DNA of 11,211 bases from positions 5,536 through 16,746 of the forward strand of contig DGTH01000104.1 of assembly GCA_002393705.1 (NCBI GenBank), given 5' to 3'. This document shows, in pieces, positions 1 to 7,459 of the stretch (the first letter of the stretch is position 1; each line of letters opens with the position of its first letter). The translations under genes were made by a program, and so were the position numbers. Under the pieces are notes generated by a model that was given only the letters and a program-made list of their open reading frames with translations, made no database searches and was not told where the DNA came from. Origin of the DNA: Prevotella sp. UBA4341 (GTDB lineage: Bacteria > Bacteroidota > Bacteroidia > Bacteroidales > Bacteroidaceae).

Positions 1-2678
1 GTGCCCTGCACGTACTCGTCGAGCTTGACGAAACGCTTGAACACCTCCTGCTGCTTGTCCTTGGGTATGCCGGCACCGGTGTCTTCGCAGTAGATGTAGA
101 GCTGCGCTTCCTGCGGGGAAGCCGCCGTACGCTCTAAGCGGTAGCCCACGCGGATGTGGCCTTCGCGGGTAAACTTGACGGCGTTGGTCACGAAGTTGGT
201 GATGATCTGTTGTATGCGGGCCATGTCGAGCGTCGTCTTGAGCGAGGGGTAGGGGTTGTCCTTGATGAAGGAGAGCCCCGGCTCGGTGACGCGCTTCTCG
301 AGCATGAGGCAGATGTCGTCGAAGGCCACAGCAAAATCGACGGGTGCCGGACTGATGGAGCTTGGCCCGTCGGTGATGGTGGATGCCTCGAAGATGTCGT
401 TGATGAGGCGCACGAGCATGTCGCAGGCATTGCGCACAATGCGTATGTACTCGGTGCGCTCCTCGGGGGCTGTGGTCATGCGCAGCACGTCGGTGAAGCC
501 CATGATGGCGTTCAGCGGGGTGCGCAGCTCGTGGGTCATGGAGGCCATGAAGCCGCTCTTCAGCTGGCCGGAGGCCTTGGCCCGCTCGGTGACCTCGGTA
601 AGCTCGCGGCGCAAGAGGGTGGAGCGTGTCAGGTTGTAGGATATGCCTCGGTGGCCTATGATGTGGCCGTCAGCATCGTAGAGCGGCGTTGATTTCATGT
701 TGTACCAGCTCTCGCCACTGCCTATGGGGTCGTCGGTGAAGTGGAACACGGCGTTCATTTCGGGCTGCCCCAGACTGGTGTTCGTCAGGTAGTAGCGGGC
801 CACGTCCTGCTCGCTCTCCACGATGTGGGCGAAGAATTCGTCGAAGCTCGTCTGGAAGAACTGGCGGTTCTTCATGGAGTGGTAGAACCAGATGGTATGG
901 TCGGCTATGTGGCTATGCCACATGTAGAGGCGTCCGCTCTCAACGAGCCCGGTCAGCTGTTCGTCGTAATACTTCAGCAACTGGTCGGCGCGCTCGTTGT
1001 TCTGGCGGTTCACCACGAGCTGGTGGCTGCAGCGGTACTCGTCGGTGACGTCGAAGACGGCGCAGAAGTAGTTGATGAGCTCTCCCTTGCTGTTGAACAG
1101 CGGATGGACGGTGAACTCTATGTAGCGGTCGATGCCCATGTCGGGGTAGTTCATGTGCTGACAGATGTAGAGGTCGTCGCGGCTCTCGGGGCTGTAGGCA
1201 TTGCGGAAGAGCGGAATGTCGAACATGCACACTTTGCGCCAGAAGCGCTCCACCTTGGGGTCCTGAAAACCGCAGAGTGCGCCCATGGCGTCGTTGGCCT
1301 CAATGAGGTAGCCGTCCTTGTCGTAGAACGACGTGGCTATGATGGGCATGTTAGAGAGCACCTGGTAGCGCTTGGCCCGCTCGTAAGAGAGCTGTTCTTC
1401 CTCCAGGTCGTGGGTAATGTTGTGGACGGCATTGATGACGTAGGCCGGCTCGCCGTGTTCGTCGAGTTCTACGACGGCGTGCCCCTCAAGCGTGAGCCAC
1501 TGGGGCTGGCCTTCGGTGCCGGCATTCCAGCGCTTGTCCAGTTCGAGCTTGCGCTCGCGTCCGCTGAGCAGGCGTTCCATCTTTTCCCCGAACTCCTGTT
1601 GCTGACTGGGGTGTATGCGGCTGGTAAACTCCTGGAGCGTGAGCCCCTCGTCGGGCAGTACGTGGCCATACTTGTTGGTCATGCGGTCGGACTTGATGTC
1701 GTACTCCATGATGTGGAAGTTGCCCATCTCCAGTGCCTTCATGATCATCTGGTTCAGGTCGGTCGATTCGCGGGTTGCCCTGAGGACGTGGGCTTTCGAG
1801 ATGCGGTAGATGAGCCAGATGACGGCGGCCAGCAGCAGTACGGCGGCCGTCATGTAGAGTGCCTTGGGCGGCGTGCTGCCCGTCACTCTCTCGGGGTGCA
1901 TCCAGCGGTTTACGATCTGCTCCACCTCGCCACGTTGTTTCATGCGCGAGTAGTGGTCGTCTATGGCCTCTATGAGCTCGCGGTCGCGGCCAATGACGTG
2001 TATCTCGCTGATGGGGATGTTCACATCGACCAGGTGCATCTGCGTCATGTTCAGCTCCTTGATTTTCCACTTGATGGGTTCCTCGCCCCAGACGAAGTAG
2101 GTATAGTCACCCGCCTCGACACCCATGAGGGCTGTTTTGGGCGACTGGAAGTCAATCTTGTCGAGGTAGGAGGAGTCTTCGGCCATGAAGTAGTACTTGG
2201 AGTCGTCTTCTGGCTTCATCACGACCCCCTGACGCACCAGCCGGTGAATGCTGATGATGCCGGTGGTGTCCTTCATCGTGGCTGCCACGATGCGGTTGTA
2301 GTTGATGATGTTGTGCGTGATGTAGTACTCGCTGCGGCCGCTGTACCGGCGGGCGTTGGCCAGAATGAGGTCGGCCTTTCCGCTCTCGAAGGTCTTGACG
2401 GCGTTGCCCCACTCCTTCATGACGAAGCGGTAGGGAAGGTCCAGCTCCTTGAAGATCTGCTCCAGAATGTCGATGTTCGAGCCGGCCGGCTCGCCCTGGT
2501 CGTTGAGGAATTCGTAGGGGGCCTTGTTCCAGTCGCAGGCTATGACGATGGGCCGGTCCTTGCTGTAGCCCTTGATGTCGTGGGCGCTGAGGGCAAGGGG
2601 CAGCAGGAGCAGCAGGCAGATGTGGAGGAACCGGAAGCTTCTCCCTGTATATCGTGGGTGTTGTTGCGTCTTGTTCAT
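1..2678 (-). CDS. Kinase D: SBP_bac_3-like / triple-PAS sensor histidine kinase, intact core, C-terminus cut by window edge
   Basis: The frame is open from ATG 2678 to the left edge; I read all 892 visible codons and found no stop. Residues 1-32 form a signal peptide (FLHICLLLLLPLALSA). About 35-265 is a periplasmic solute-binding domain of the SBP_bac_3 (amino-acid-binding) type, containing YEFLNDQGEPAGSNIDILEQ and IFKELDLPYRF. A membrane helix follows at about 272-292. Three PAS-like domains come next (about 312-420, 434-550, 568-685), with PAC-like ends such as VFDVTDEY. The DHp helix carries MTHELRTPLNAI with phosphoacceptor His716. The ATPase domain shows the N-box (NFVTNAVKFT, Asn828 and Asn832), G1 (EDTGAGIP, Asp866) and F-box (FKRFVKL). 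The sequence ends just before the G2 box, so a receiver or other C-terminal domain cannot be excluded. It should autophosphorylate in response to a periplasmic ligand; the ligand is unknown. The start lies 6 nt after the kinase C stop, with no Shine-Dalgarno sequence. Kinase B is its closest relative here. Confidence 0.93.
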   Translation of the reverse strand, partial: MNKTQQHPRYTGRSFRFLHICLLLLLPLALSAHDIKGYSKDRPIVIACDWNKAPYEFLNDQGEPAGSNIDILEQIFKELDLPYRFVMKEWGNAVKTFESGKADLILANARRYSGRSEYYITHNIINYNRIVAATMKDTTGIISIHRLVRQGVVMKPEDDSKYYFMAEDSSYLDKIDFQSPKTALMGVEAGDYTYFVWGEEPIKWKIKELNMTQMHLVDVNIPISEIHVIGRDRELIEAIDDHYSRMKQRGEVEQIVNRWMHPERVTGSTPPKALYMTAAVLLLAAVIWLIYRISKAHVLRATRESTDLNQMIMKALEMGNFHIMEYDIKSDRMTNKYGHVLPDEGLTLQEFTSRIHPSQQQEFGEKMERLLSGRERKLELDKRWNAGTEGQPQWLTLEGHAVVELDEHGEPAYVINAVHNITHDLEEEQLSYERAKRYQVLSNMPIIATSFYDKDGYLIEANDAMGALCGFQDPKVERFWRKVCMFDIPLFRNAYSPESRDDLYICQHMNYPDMGIDRYIEFTVHPLFNSKGELINYFCAVFDVTDEYRCSHQLVVNRQNNERADQLLKYYDEQLTGLVESGRLYMWHSHIADHTIWFYHSMKNRQFFQTSFDEFFAHIVESEQDVARYYLTNTSLGQPEMNAVFHFTDDPIGSGESWYNMKSTPLYDADGHIIGHRGISYNLTRSTLLRRELTEVTERAKASGQLKSGFMASMTHELRTPLNAIMGFTDVLRMTTAPEERTEYIRIVRNACDMLVRLINDIFEASTITDGPSSISPAPVDFAVAFDDICLMLEKRVTEPGLSFIKDNPYPSLKTTLDMARIQQIITNFVTNAVKFTREGHIRVGYRLERTAASPQEAQLYIYCEDTGAGIPKDKQQEVFKRFVKLDEYVQG

Positions 2679-2684
2679 GGCTGT

Positions 2685-5420
2685 TCAAATGATTTTCCGT
2701 CGTTTAATGTCAGTAGCCGTGCAGGGCAGGCTTATCCATACCGTGGTGCCGAGTCCGCGTTCGGAGTTGATTTCCAGCGTGCCGCCCATCTGGTCGATGA
2801 GTTCCTTGCAGATGCTCCAGGCCAGTGTCTTGCTGTTGTTGTTGCGCTGGCTGATTTCGTGGTGCAGGTGTTGCAGCTCGTCGGCATCCATGCCTTCGCC
2901 CGTATCCTCGACCGATATCAAGAGCTTGCGGCCAATGTAGTCGTAGCGGGCACGTATGGTGCCGTCCTGGGTGCTGTGGGCTGCCATGGTGCAGATGCGC
3001 TCAATGACCAGTCCGAGGTTCGGCTCGTCTATATCGACGACGAGTCGCTCGTAGGGACTCTCCACAATGTAGCGTACGCTGTCGCGCCTGTACTGAGCCC
3101 AGCCTTGCTGGCAGTGGGCTTTGAAAACTTGCGCGAAGTCGGTGGGCTGGGGGTTGATTTCCACCATGTGGGCCTCGAGGCGCGAAATGTAGAGGATGTT
3201 GTTGATGAGCTCCAGCAGCTGCTGGGCGTTGTTCTGTATGATTTCGCTGTTGCGGCCTTCCACGTCGGGCTTCTCCTCGTCGAGCTGTGCTGCCAGTTCC
3301 ACCACGACGTTGAGCGGGGTTCGGATTTCCTGCAGCATGTTGCGCAGGAACTTGTTTTGTGTGTTCTCTATCTCCTGCGCCTTCAGCGTCTCTTCGCGCA
3401 GGAGGCTCTCGGCCTTCTTCAGTTCCGAAATGTCCTGGCAGAAACCGAAGTACTCCTTCACCTTGCCCTCCTTGTTCAGCACGGGGTAGAGGCAGAAGTG
3501 CAGGTAGAGCGTCAGCCCGCCACGTGCACGTATGGTGGTCTTGATGTCGGCCGTCAGCTTCTTGCTGATGCAGTCGTCCATGTCGGAAAGCATGTGCATG
3601 CCCTTTCGCTGGTGGCGGTTGTCAATGAACGTCATGCAGCGGGCCTGCGTGAGCACGAGTTGCTGGCGGCCTATCTGGTGGTAGATGGTCAGCGTGTGCT
3701 GTTCGGGCGAGTAGCTGGCCAGACGCATGGTGCCCTTCTCCAGAATGTAGTTGATGTTGGTGACGTAGCGGCTCAGCTCCTTGTTCTTCTGCTCCAGCTC
3801 GTCTTCGGCCATGGCGAGCTGCTGCTGCTTCTGCACCATGGCAGTGACGTCGCGGCAGAAGACGAAGGTGCCCAACGGCTCGCCATGGTCGCCGCTGACG
3901 GGTGCTTTGCGCTGCTTGATGCTTTTGCGAAGCTCGCTGATGCGTCTCTGCACGTCGTCGTAGTTGAGCTGTAGGTCGTCAATGTGCAGCCCGGTCCACT
4001 CCAGGATGGTGCGCGCCTTCTGGTTGATGCCCGTCAGCCGGCCCTCCTTGTTGAAGAACAGAATGCCGAGCATGGGGGTGTTGAAGATGGACCAGTAGCG
4101 CAGCTCCAGTGTCTCGGTGGCGCGTTGCTGTACTTGCTTGCTGGTGACATCCTTCTTGGTGCCTATGATGACGGAGGGGCGTCCCTCCTTGTTGCGGCGC
4201 AGGACGGAGAGCGTCACCAGAAAGTCGTGCAGTGCGTCGTCGCCGTCCTCCGAGTCGATGGCCTTCAGCTGCAGGGTGAGGGGCGAGGGGTGCTGGTCGT
4301 TGTCGGCCTGCTCAATGTTGCTGATGGCTTCCTTCAGGCGTTGGAAGTCGGCGGCGGGGTAGCGCCGTGCAAACTCCTCGGCGGTGTAGTGGTAGAGCGG
4401 CTGTCCGTCCTCGTCGTGCCAGGTGAAGAGGCGCGTCGTCGTGTCGAAGGTCCACATGCGCAGCTTGCTGGCTCCCATGATGAGTGCCAGTCGCTTGTTC
4501 TGACGGCTGTTCTGCCGGTTGATGCGTTGTGCCTGCAGCCGATAGACGATGACGTAGGTCAGCAGGATGAGCGTCAGCGCGCCCACCAGAGCCACGACGT
4601 ACCACACCCACTGTGGTAGCTGCTTCTCCTGGCGTTCGGGGTAGAACCACTTGTTCTGCATGGCCAGCAGTTTCTCGTCGGTGCTCAGCACGGTGTAGAT
4701 GCTGTCTAACTGAGCCAGCAGTGCTACGTCGTTCGACATGAACTTGTACTCTCCGTGGGGCATGTTCACGGGGGTGATGTTCAGGTTGTCTATCTGGTAC
4801 TGGTGAATGATCCACTTCAGCGAGAGCGTGTTCCAGAGTATCTGGCCCTCCTCGTTGACGCTGAGCGTGCGGATGGCTCCGCGTATGTCCTTGGTGGGTA
4901 TGGCGTTCTCGCTCCAGCCGAAGTCGCCCATCAGGCGGTGAGCCAGGCTGTTGTCGTTGACGATGACCTTGTGCTTGCCCAGGTCTTTGAAGTTGTAAAT
5001 CTCTATGTCCTTGCTCTTCGGCGTGGCCACACTCTGGGTAAACAGCGTGATGGTGTTCTGGCCGTACTGTCCGTACTCGTCGTGGTAGCCGGCCGAGAGG
5101 GCCATGGTCAGGTCGGACTTGCCGGCCTTCAGGTCGTTGAAGGCTTCCTGGCGTGACGTCAGCTTGATGGTGTAGGGAATGTCGAGCTCCTTGAATATGA
5201 GCTTGATGAGCTCCACGTTGAACCCGTCTGGTTTTCCGTTCTCGTTGAGGAAGCAGTAGGGCCACAAGTCCCACACGTCCTCATAGACCAATGGATGCTC
5301 CTCGGTGTAGAGCCGGCGTGTCTGCTGCTGAGCGTTAGTGCTTAGGGGCAGTAGCAGCAAAAGCAGTAGCAAGGCAGCGATGTGCAGACAGCGAGAAAGT
5401 GGGGTGTTATAATGGTTCAT
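2685..5420 (-). CDS. Kinase C: SBP_bac_3-like / triple-PAS sensor kinase homologue, predicted pseudokinase (His to Gln)
   Basis: This is a 911-residue protein. A leucine-rich signal peptide ends near Ala30 (PLSTNA). A periplasmic SBP_bac_3-like domain covers about 35-265 (GFNVELIKLIFKELDIPY, KAGKSDLTMALSAG), with a membrane helix at about 271-293. Three PAS-like domains lie at about 310-425, 440-523 and 553-663, with PAC-like ends such as FCQDISELKK. The DHp motif reads NMLQEIRTPLNVV, so the phosphoacceptor His is Gln697 (CAG, 3330-3332). The N-box aligns as RICTMAAHST, with Arg808 and Met812 replacing the two Asn. G1 survives (EDTGEGM, Asp839), but the F-box and G2 are lost (LHHEISQRNNNSKTLAW where GTGLGL is expected). 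Autophosphorylation is therefore very unlikely. The frame is intact and full-length, so the gene does not look like a decaying pseudogene. The ExxT motif after the missing His (EIRT) is kept, so a phosphatase-like or partner role is conceivable. Its ATG overlaps the kinase B stop (ATGA). Kinase A is its closest relative here. Confidence 0.94.
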   Translation of the reverse strand: MNHYNTPLSRCLHIAALLLLLLLLPLSTNAQQQTRRLYTEEHPLVYEDVWDLWPYCFLNENGKPDGFNVELIKLIFKELDIPYTIKLTSRQEAFNDLKAGKSDLTMALSAGYHDEYGQYGQNTITLFTQSVATPKSKDIEIYNFKDLGKHKVIVNDNSLAHRLMGDFGWSENAIPTKDIRGAIRTLSVNEEGQILWNTLSLKWIIHQYQIDNLNITPVNMPHGEYKFMSNDVALLAQLDSIYTVLSTDEKLLAMQNKWFYPERQEKQLPQWVWYVVALVGALTLILLTYVIVYRLQAQRINRQNSRQNKRLALIMGASKLRMWTFDTTTRLFTWHDEDGQPLYHYTAEEFARRYPAADFQRLKEAISNIEQADNDQHPSPLTLQLKAIDSEDGDDALHDFLVTLSVLRRNKEGRPSVIIGTKKDVTSKQVQQRATETLELRYWSIFNTPMLGILFFNKEGRLTGINQKARTILEWTGLHIDDLQLNYDDVQRRISELRKSIKQRKAPVSGDHGEPLGTFVFCRDVTAMVQKQQQLAMAEDELEQKNKELSRYVTNINYILEKGTMRLASYSPEQHTLTIYHQIGRQQLVLTQARCMTFIDNRHQRKGMHMLSDMDDCISKKLTADIKTTIRARGGLTLYLHFCLYPVLNKEGKVKEYFGFCQDISELKKAESLLREETLKAQEIENTQNKFLRNMLQEIRTPLNVVVELAAQLDEEKPDVEGRNSEIIQNNAQQLLELINNILYISRLEAHMVEINPQPTDFAQVFKAHCQQGWAQYRRDSVRYIVESPYERLVVDIDEPNLGLVIERICTMAAHSTQDGTIRARYDYIGRKLLISVEDTGEGMDADELQHLHHEISQRNNNSKTLAWSICKELIDQMGGTLEINSERGLGTTVWISLPCTATDIKRRKII

Positions 5421-7453
5421 GTGGTTGATTTTTCTTTCTTCTCAATGATGTCACACGGTATGCGGAACCAGAAGCGCGAGCCTTCGCCTACTTGTGAGTC
5501 AACGCCTATCTCGCCCTGACAGTGTTCGACGATGGCCTTGCAGATGCTCAGTCCGAGGCCCGTGCCCTGTATGTAGTCGTTCAGTTTCACGAAGCGTTCG
5601 AAGATGCGCTCGTGGTCTTCTTCCGGAATGCCGGTTCCCGTGTCTTCGCAGTAGATGTAGAGCTGGGATTTCTGCGGGGAAGCCTCCGGCTGCTCTAAGC
5701 GGTAGCCCACCGTGATGTGGCCCTGGGAAGTGTATTTCACGGCGTTGGTCACGAAGTTGGTGACGACCTGGCCAATGCGCTCCTTGTCCATCCGGGTAAG
5801 CAGGGTGGAGTAGGGGTTCTCGTGGCGGAACTCTACGGGCGGCATGACGCGCTGTGACAGGGTTTGGCAGATGTCGTCGAAGTCGTGGGCGAAGTCCGTC
5901 TCCTGCAGGTTCATGGTGAAGCCGTTGCTCTCCATGTTCGAAATGACGAGGAAGTCGTTGATGAGCCTGAGTAGCATGTCGCAGTTCTGCTTGATGATGC
6001 GCATCATTTCGTGCTTCTCTTCGCCCGAGTCGATGGCTGCCAGCAGGTCGCTGAAGCCCACGATAGCGTTGAGCGGCGTGCGTATCTCGTGCGTCATGTT
6101 GGCCAGGAAGACACTCTTCATGCGGTCGCTGTCGTTGGCCCGCTCTGTTTCGCGCTTCAGCATGTCCTGCTCCTCTATGAGCAGCGTCACGTCGCGTATC
6201 AGTCCGAAGTAGCCCGTCTGCCGGCCATGCGTGTCGTAGCTCGGTATGCTGAACAGGTTGTACCAGTGTACCTGGTCGTCCTTTTCCACCAGGTTCTTGA
6301 AGGGTCGCGTAAAGACAATGCTTCCGCTCTTTCGCTCTTCGGCTTTCTGCGTCAGTCGGAGTCGGGCGTCCTCGTATTCGTCGGTCTGTATGCAGCGGGC
6401 AAACTCGTCAATGGTCATGCTGCTCACGGGGTGGTGCAGGTCGCTCATGAATTCGACCCTCTCGCCGTCGAACGTAGAGTGCCATACGTGCATGAGCGAG
6501 TTCTCCAGCAGGTAGTGCATCTGCTCCTCGTACTTCCTAATGTCGTCGTTGGCCATTTGTGTCTCGTGTGCGTTCTGCTTGCTCTGAAGGTATAGTTTCC
6601 TCTCCTCGGTGATGTCGCGCACGCCCAGTGCAATGTATTTCAGCTTGCCCCGCTGGTCGAAGACGGGGTGCACCTTCACTTCCACGTATTTGTCCAGGTT
6701 GCGCTTGGGCAGCTCCAGGTGGCTACACAGGCTCTGGTCGTCACGGATGTCGCGGCTGACGGCAAACTGGGCCAGGTCGAAGAGTGACGTGTCGTAGAAC
6801 ACGCTGTCGTAACGGCTCTCGAAGTTGCATATCTCCCTCATCATGCGGTTGCAGTCAATGAGCCGGCCTTCGGCGTTGTAGAACGACAGCCCGACCAGTG
6901 TCTCCTCAAACAGGTCCTTGTATCTTAGGCCCATGTTCTGGTTCATGAGCCTCATGTGCTCTTCGTCGGTCTCGTCGGTCATGGTGCAGATGATGTTGAT
7001 GGGCTTTCCTTCGCGGTCGTACTCCACCACGCTGTGGTTGGTTACCAGGTGGTATATGGGTTCGCCCGGTCCGTAGTTGGTGTTGAAGAGGTAGGTCTGC
7101 ACGTCCTCGTGCTTCTCGTCGTAGCGCAGCCCCTCAATGAGGTTCTGGAAGATTTCCAAGTGGTCGGGGTGTACCAGTCGTTTCACGTCCTCGTAGCGTA
7201 TTCCCGTTTCGGGTAGCCGCTCGTCGTGTATGTTGTAGAAGCGGTTTTCCTTCAGGTCCAATGCCACGATGAGGTGGTCGCTCATGCCTATGCCTTCCTT
7301 CATGATGTCGTTTGCCAGCGTCATGCGTGTCATGGCGCGCTTCACTCTGCGTCGTGCCAGATAGTGCAGGGCAACAGCCAGCAGGGTGATGATAATCAGT
7401 GCTACTATCACCATGCTGAATACGGTTGAGCTGCTATAGGTACTTAAGTTCAT
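5417..7453 (-). CDS. Kinase B: membrane-anchored triple-PAS sensor histidine kinase, intact catalytic core
   Basis: This is a 678-residue protein. It has one N-terminal membrane helix (about 11-32, VFSMVIVALIIITLLAVAL) followed by an Arg-rich stop-transfer (ARRRVKR), with no periplasmic domain. Three PAS-like domains lie at about 50-165, 178-284 and 304-424; the PAC-like ends include GVRDITEERK and LIRDVTLLIEE. The DHp motif is NMTHEIRTPLNAI with phosphoacceptor His455 (CAC, complement of 6089-6091). The ATPase domain is complete: N-box NFVTNAVKYT (Asn566, Asn570), G1 EDTGTGIP, F-box IFERFVKL and G2 GTGLGLSICKAI. The protein is thus a competent HisKA/HATPase_c kinase that probably senses a cytoplasmic or membrane-proximal signal through its PAS domains. 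Its response regulator is not in the window. The start lies 6 nt after the kinase A stop and the stop overlaps the kinase C start, so translational coupling is likely. The C-terminal half is strongly like kinase D. Confidence 0.95.
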   Translation of the reverse strand: MNLSTYSSSTVFSMVIVALIIITLLAVALHYLARRRVKRAMTRMTLANDIMKEGIGMSDHLIVALDLKENRFYNIHDERLPETGIRYEDVKRLVHPDHLEIFQNLIEGLRYDEKHEDVQTYLFNTNYGPGEPIYHLVTNHSVVEYDREGKPINIICTMTDETDEEHMRLMNQNMGLRYKDLFEETLVGLSFYNAEGRLIDCNRMMREICNFESRYDSVFYDTSLFDLAQFAVSRDIRDDQSLCSHLELPKRNLDKYVEVKVHPVFDQRGKLKYIALGVRDITEERKLYLQSKQNAHETQMANDDIRKYEEQMHYLLENSLMHVWHSTFDGERVEFMSDLHHPVSSMTIDEFARCIQTDEYEDARLRLTQKAEERKSGSIVFTRPFKNLVEKDDQVHWYNLFSIPSYDTHGRQTGYFGLIRDVTLLIEEQDMLKRETERANDSDRMKSVFLANMTHEIRTPLNAIVGFSDLLAAIDSGEEKHEMMRIIKQNCDMLLRLINDFLVISNMESNGFTMNLQETDFAHDFDDICQTLSQRVMPPVEFRHENPYSTLLTRMDKERIGQVVTNFVTNAVKYTSQGHITVGYRLEQPEASPQKSQLYIYCEDTGTGIPEEDHERIFERFVKLNDYIQGTGLGLSICKAIVEHCQGEIGVDSQVGEGSRFWFRIPCDIIEKKEKSTT

Positions 7454-7459
7454 TGTCTG

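Noticed and set aside
2152..2688. Minus-strand frame starting at TTG 2688, next to the kinase D start
   Set aside because: It overlaps the kinase D signal peptide and binding domain in another frame and gives His/Arg/Pro/Gln-rich sequence without family features.
741..3974. A 1077-codon open frame on the plus strand, antisense to kinases C and D
   Set aside because: It is codon-aligned with both kinase frames, so its stops would need TTA, CTA or TCA codons in the sense genes, which are rare here. The product is a low-complexity Val/Leu/His/Glu protein with no domain, and the minus-strand genes are unambiguous.
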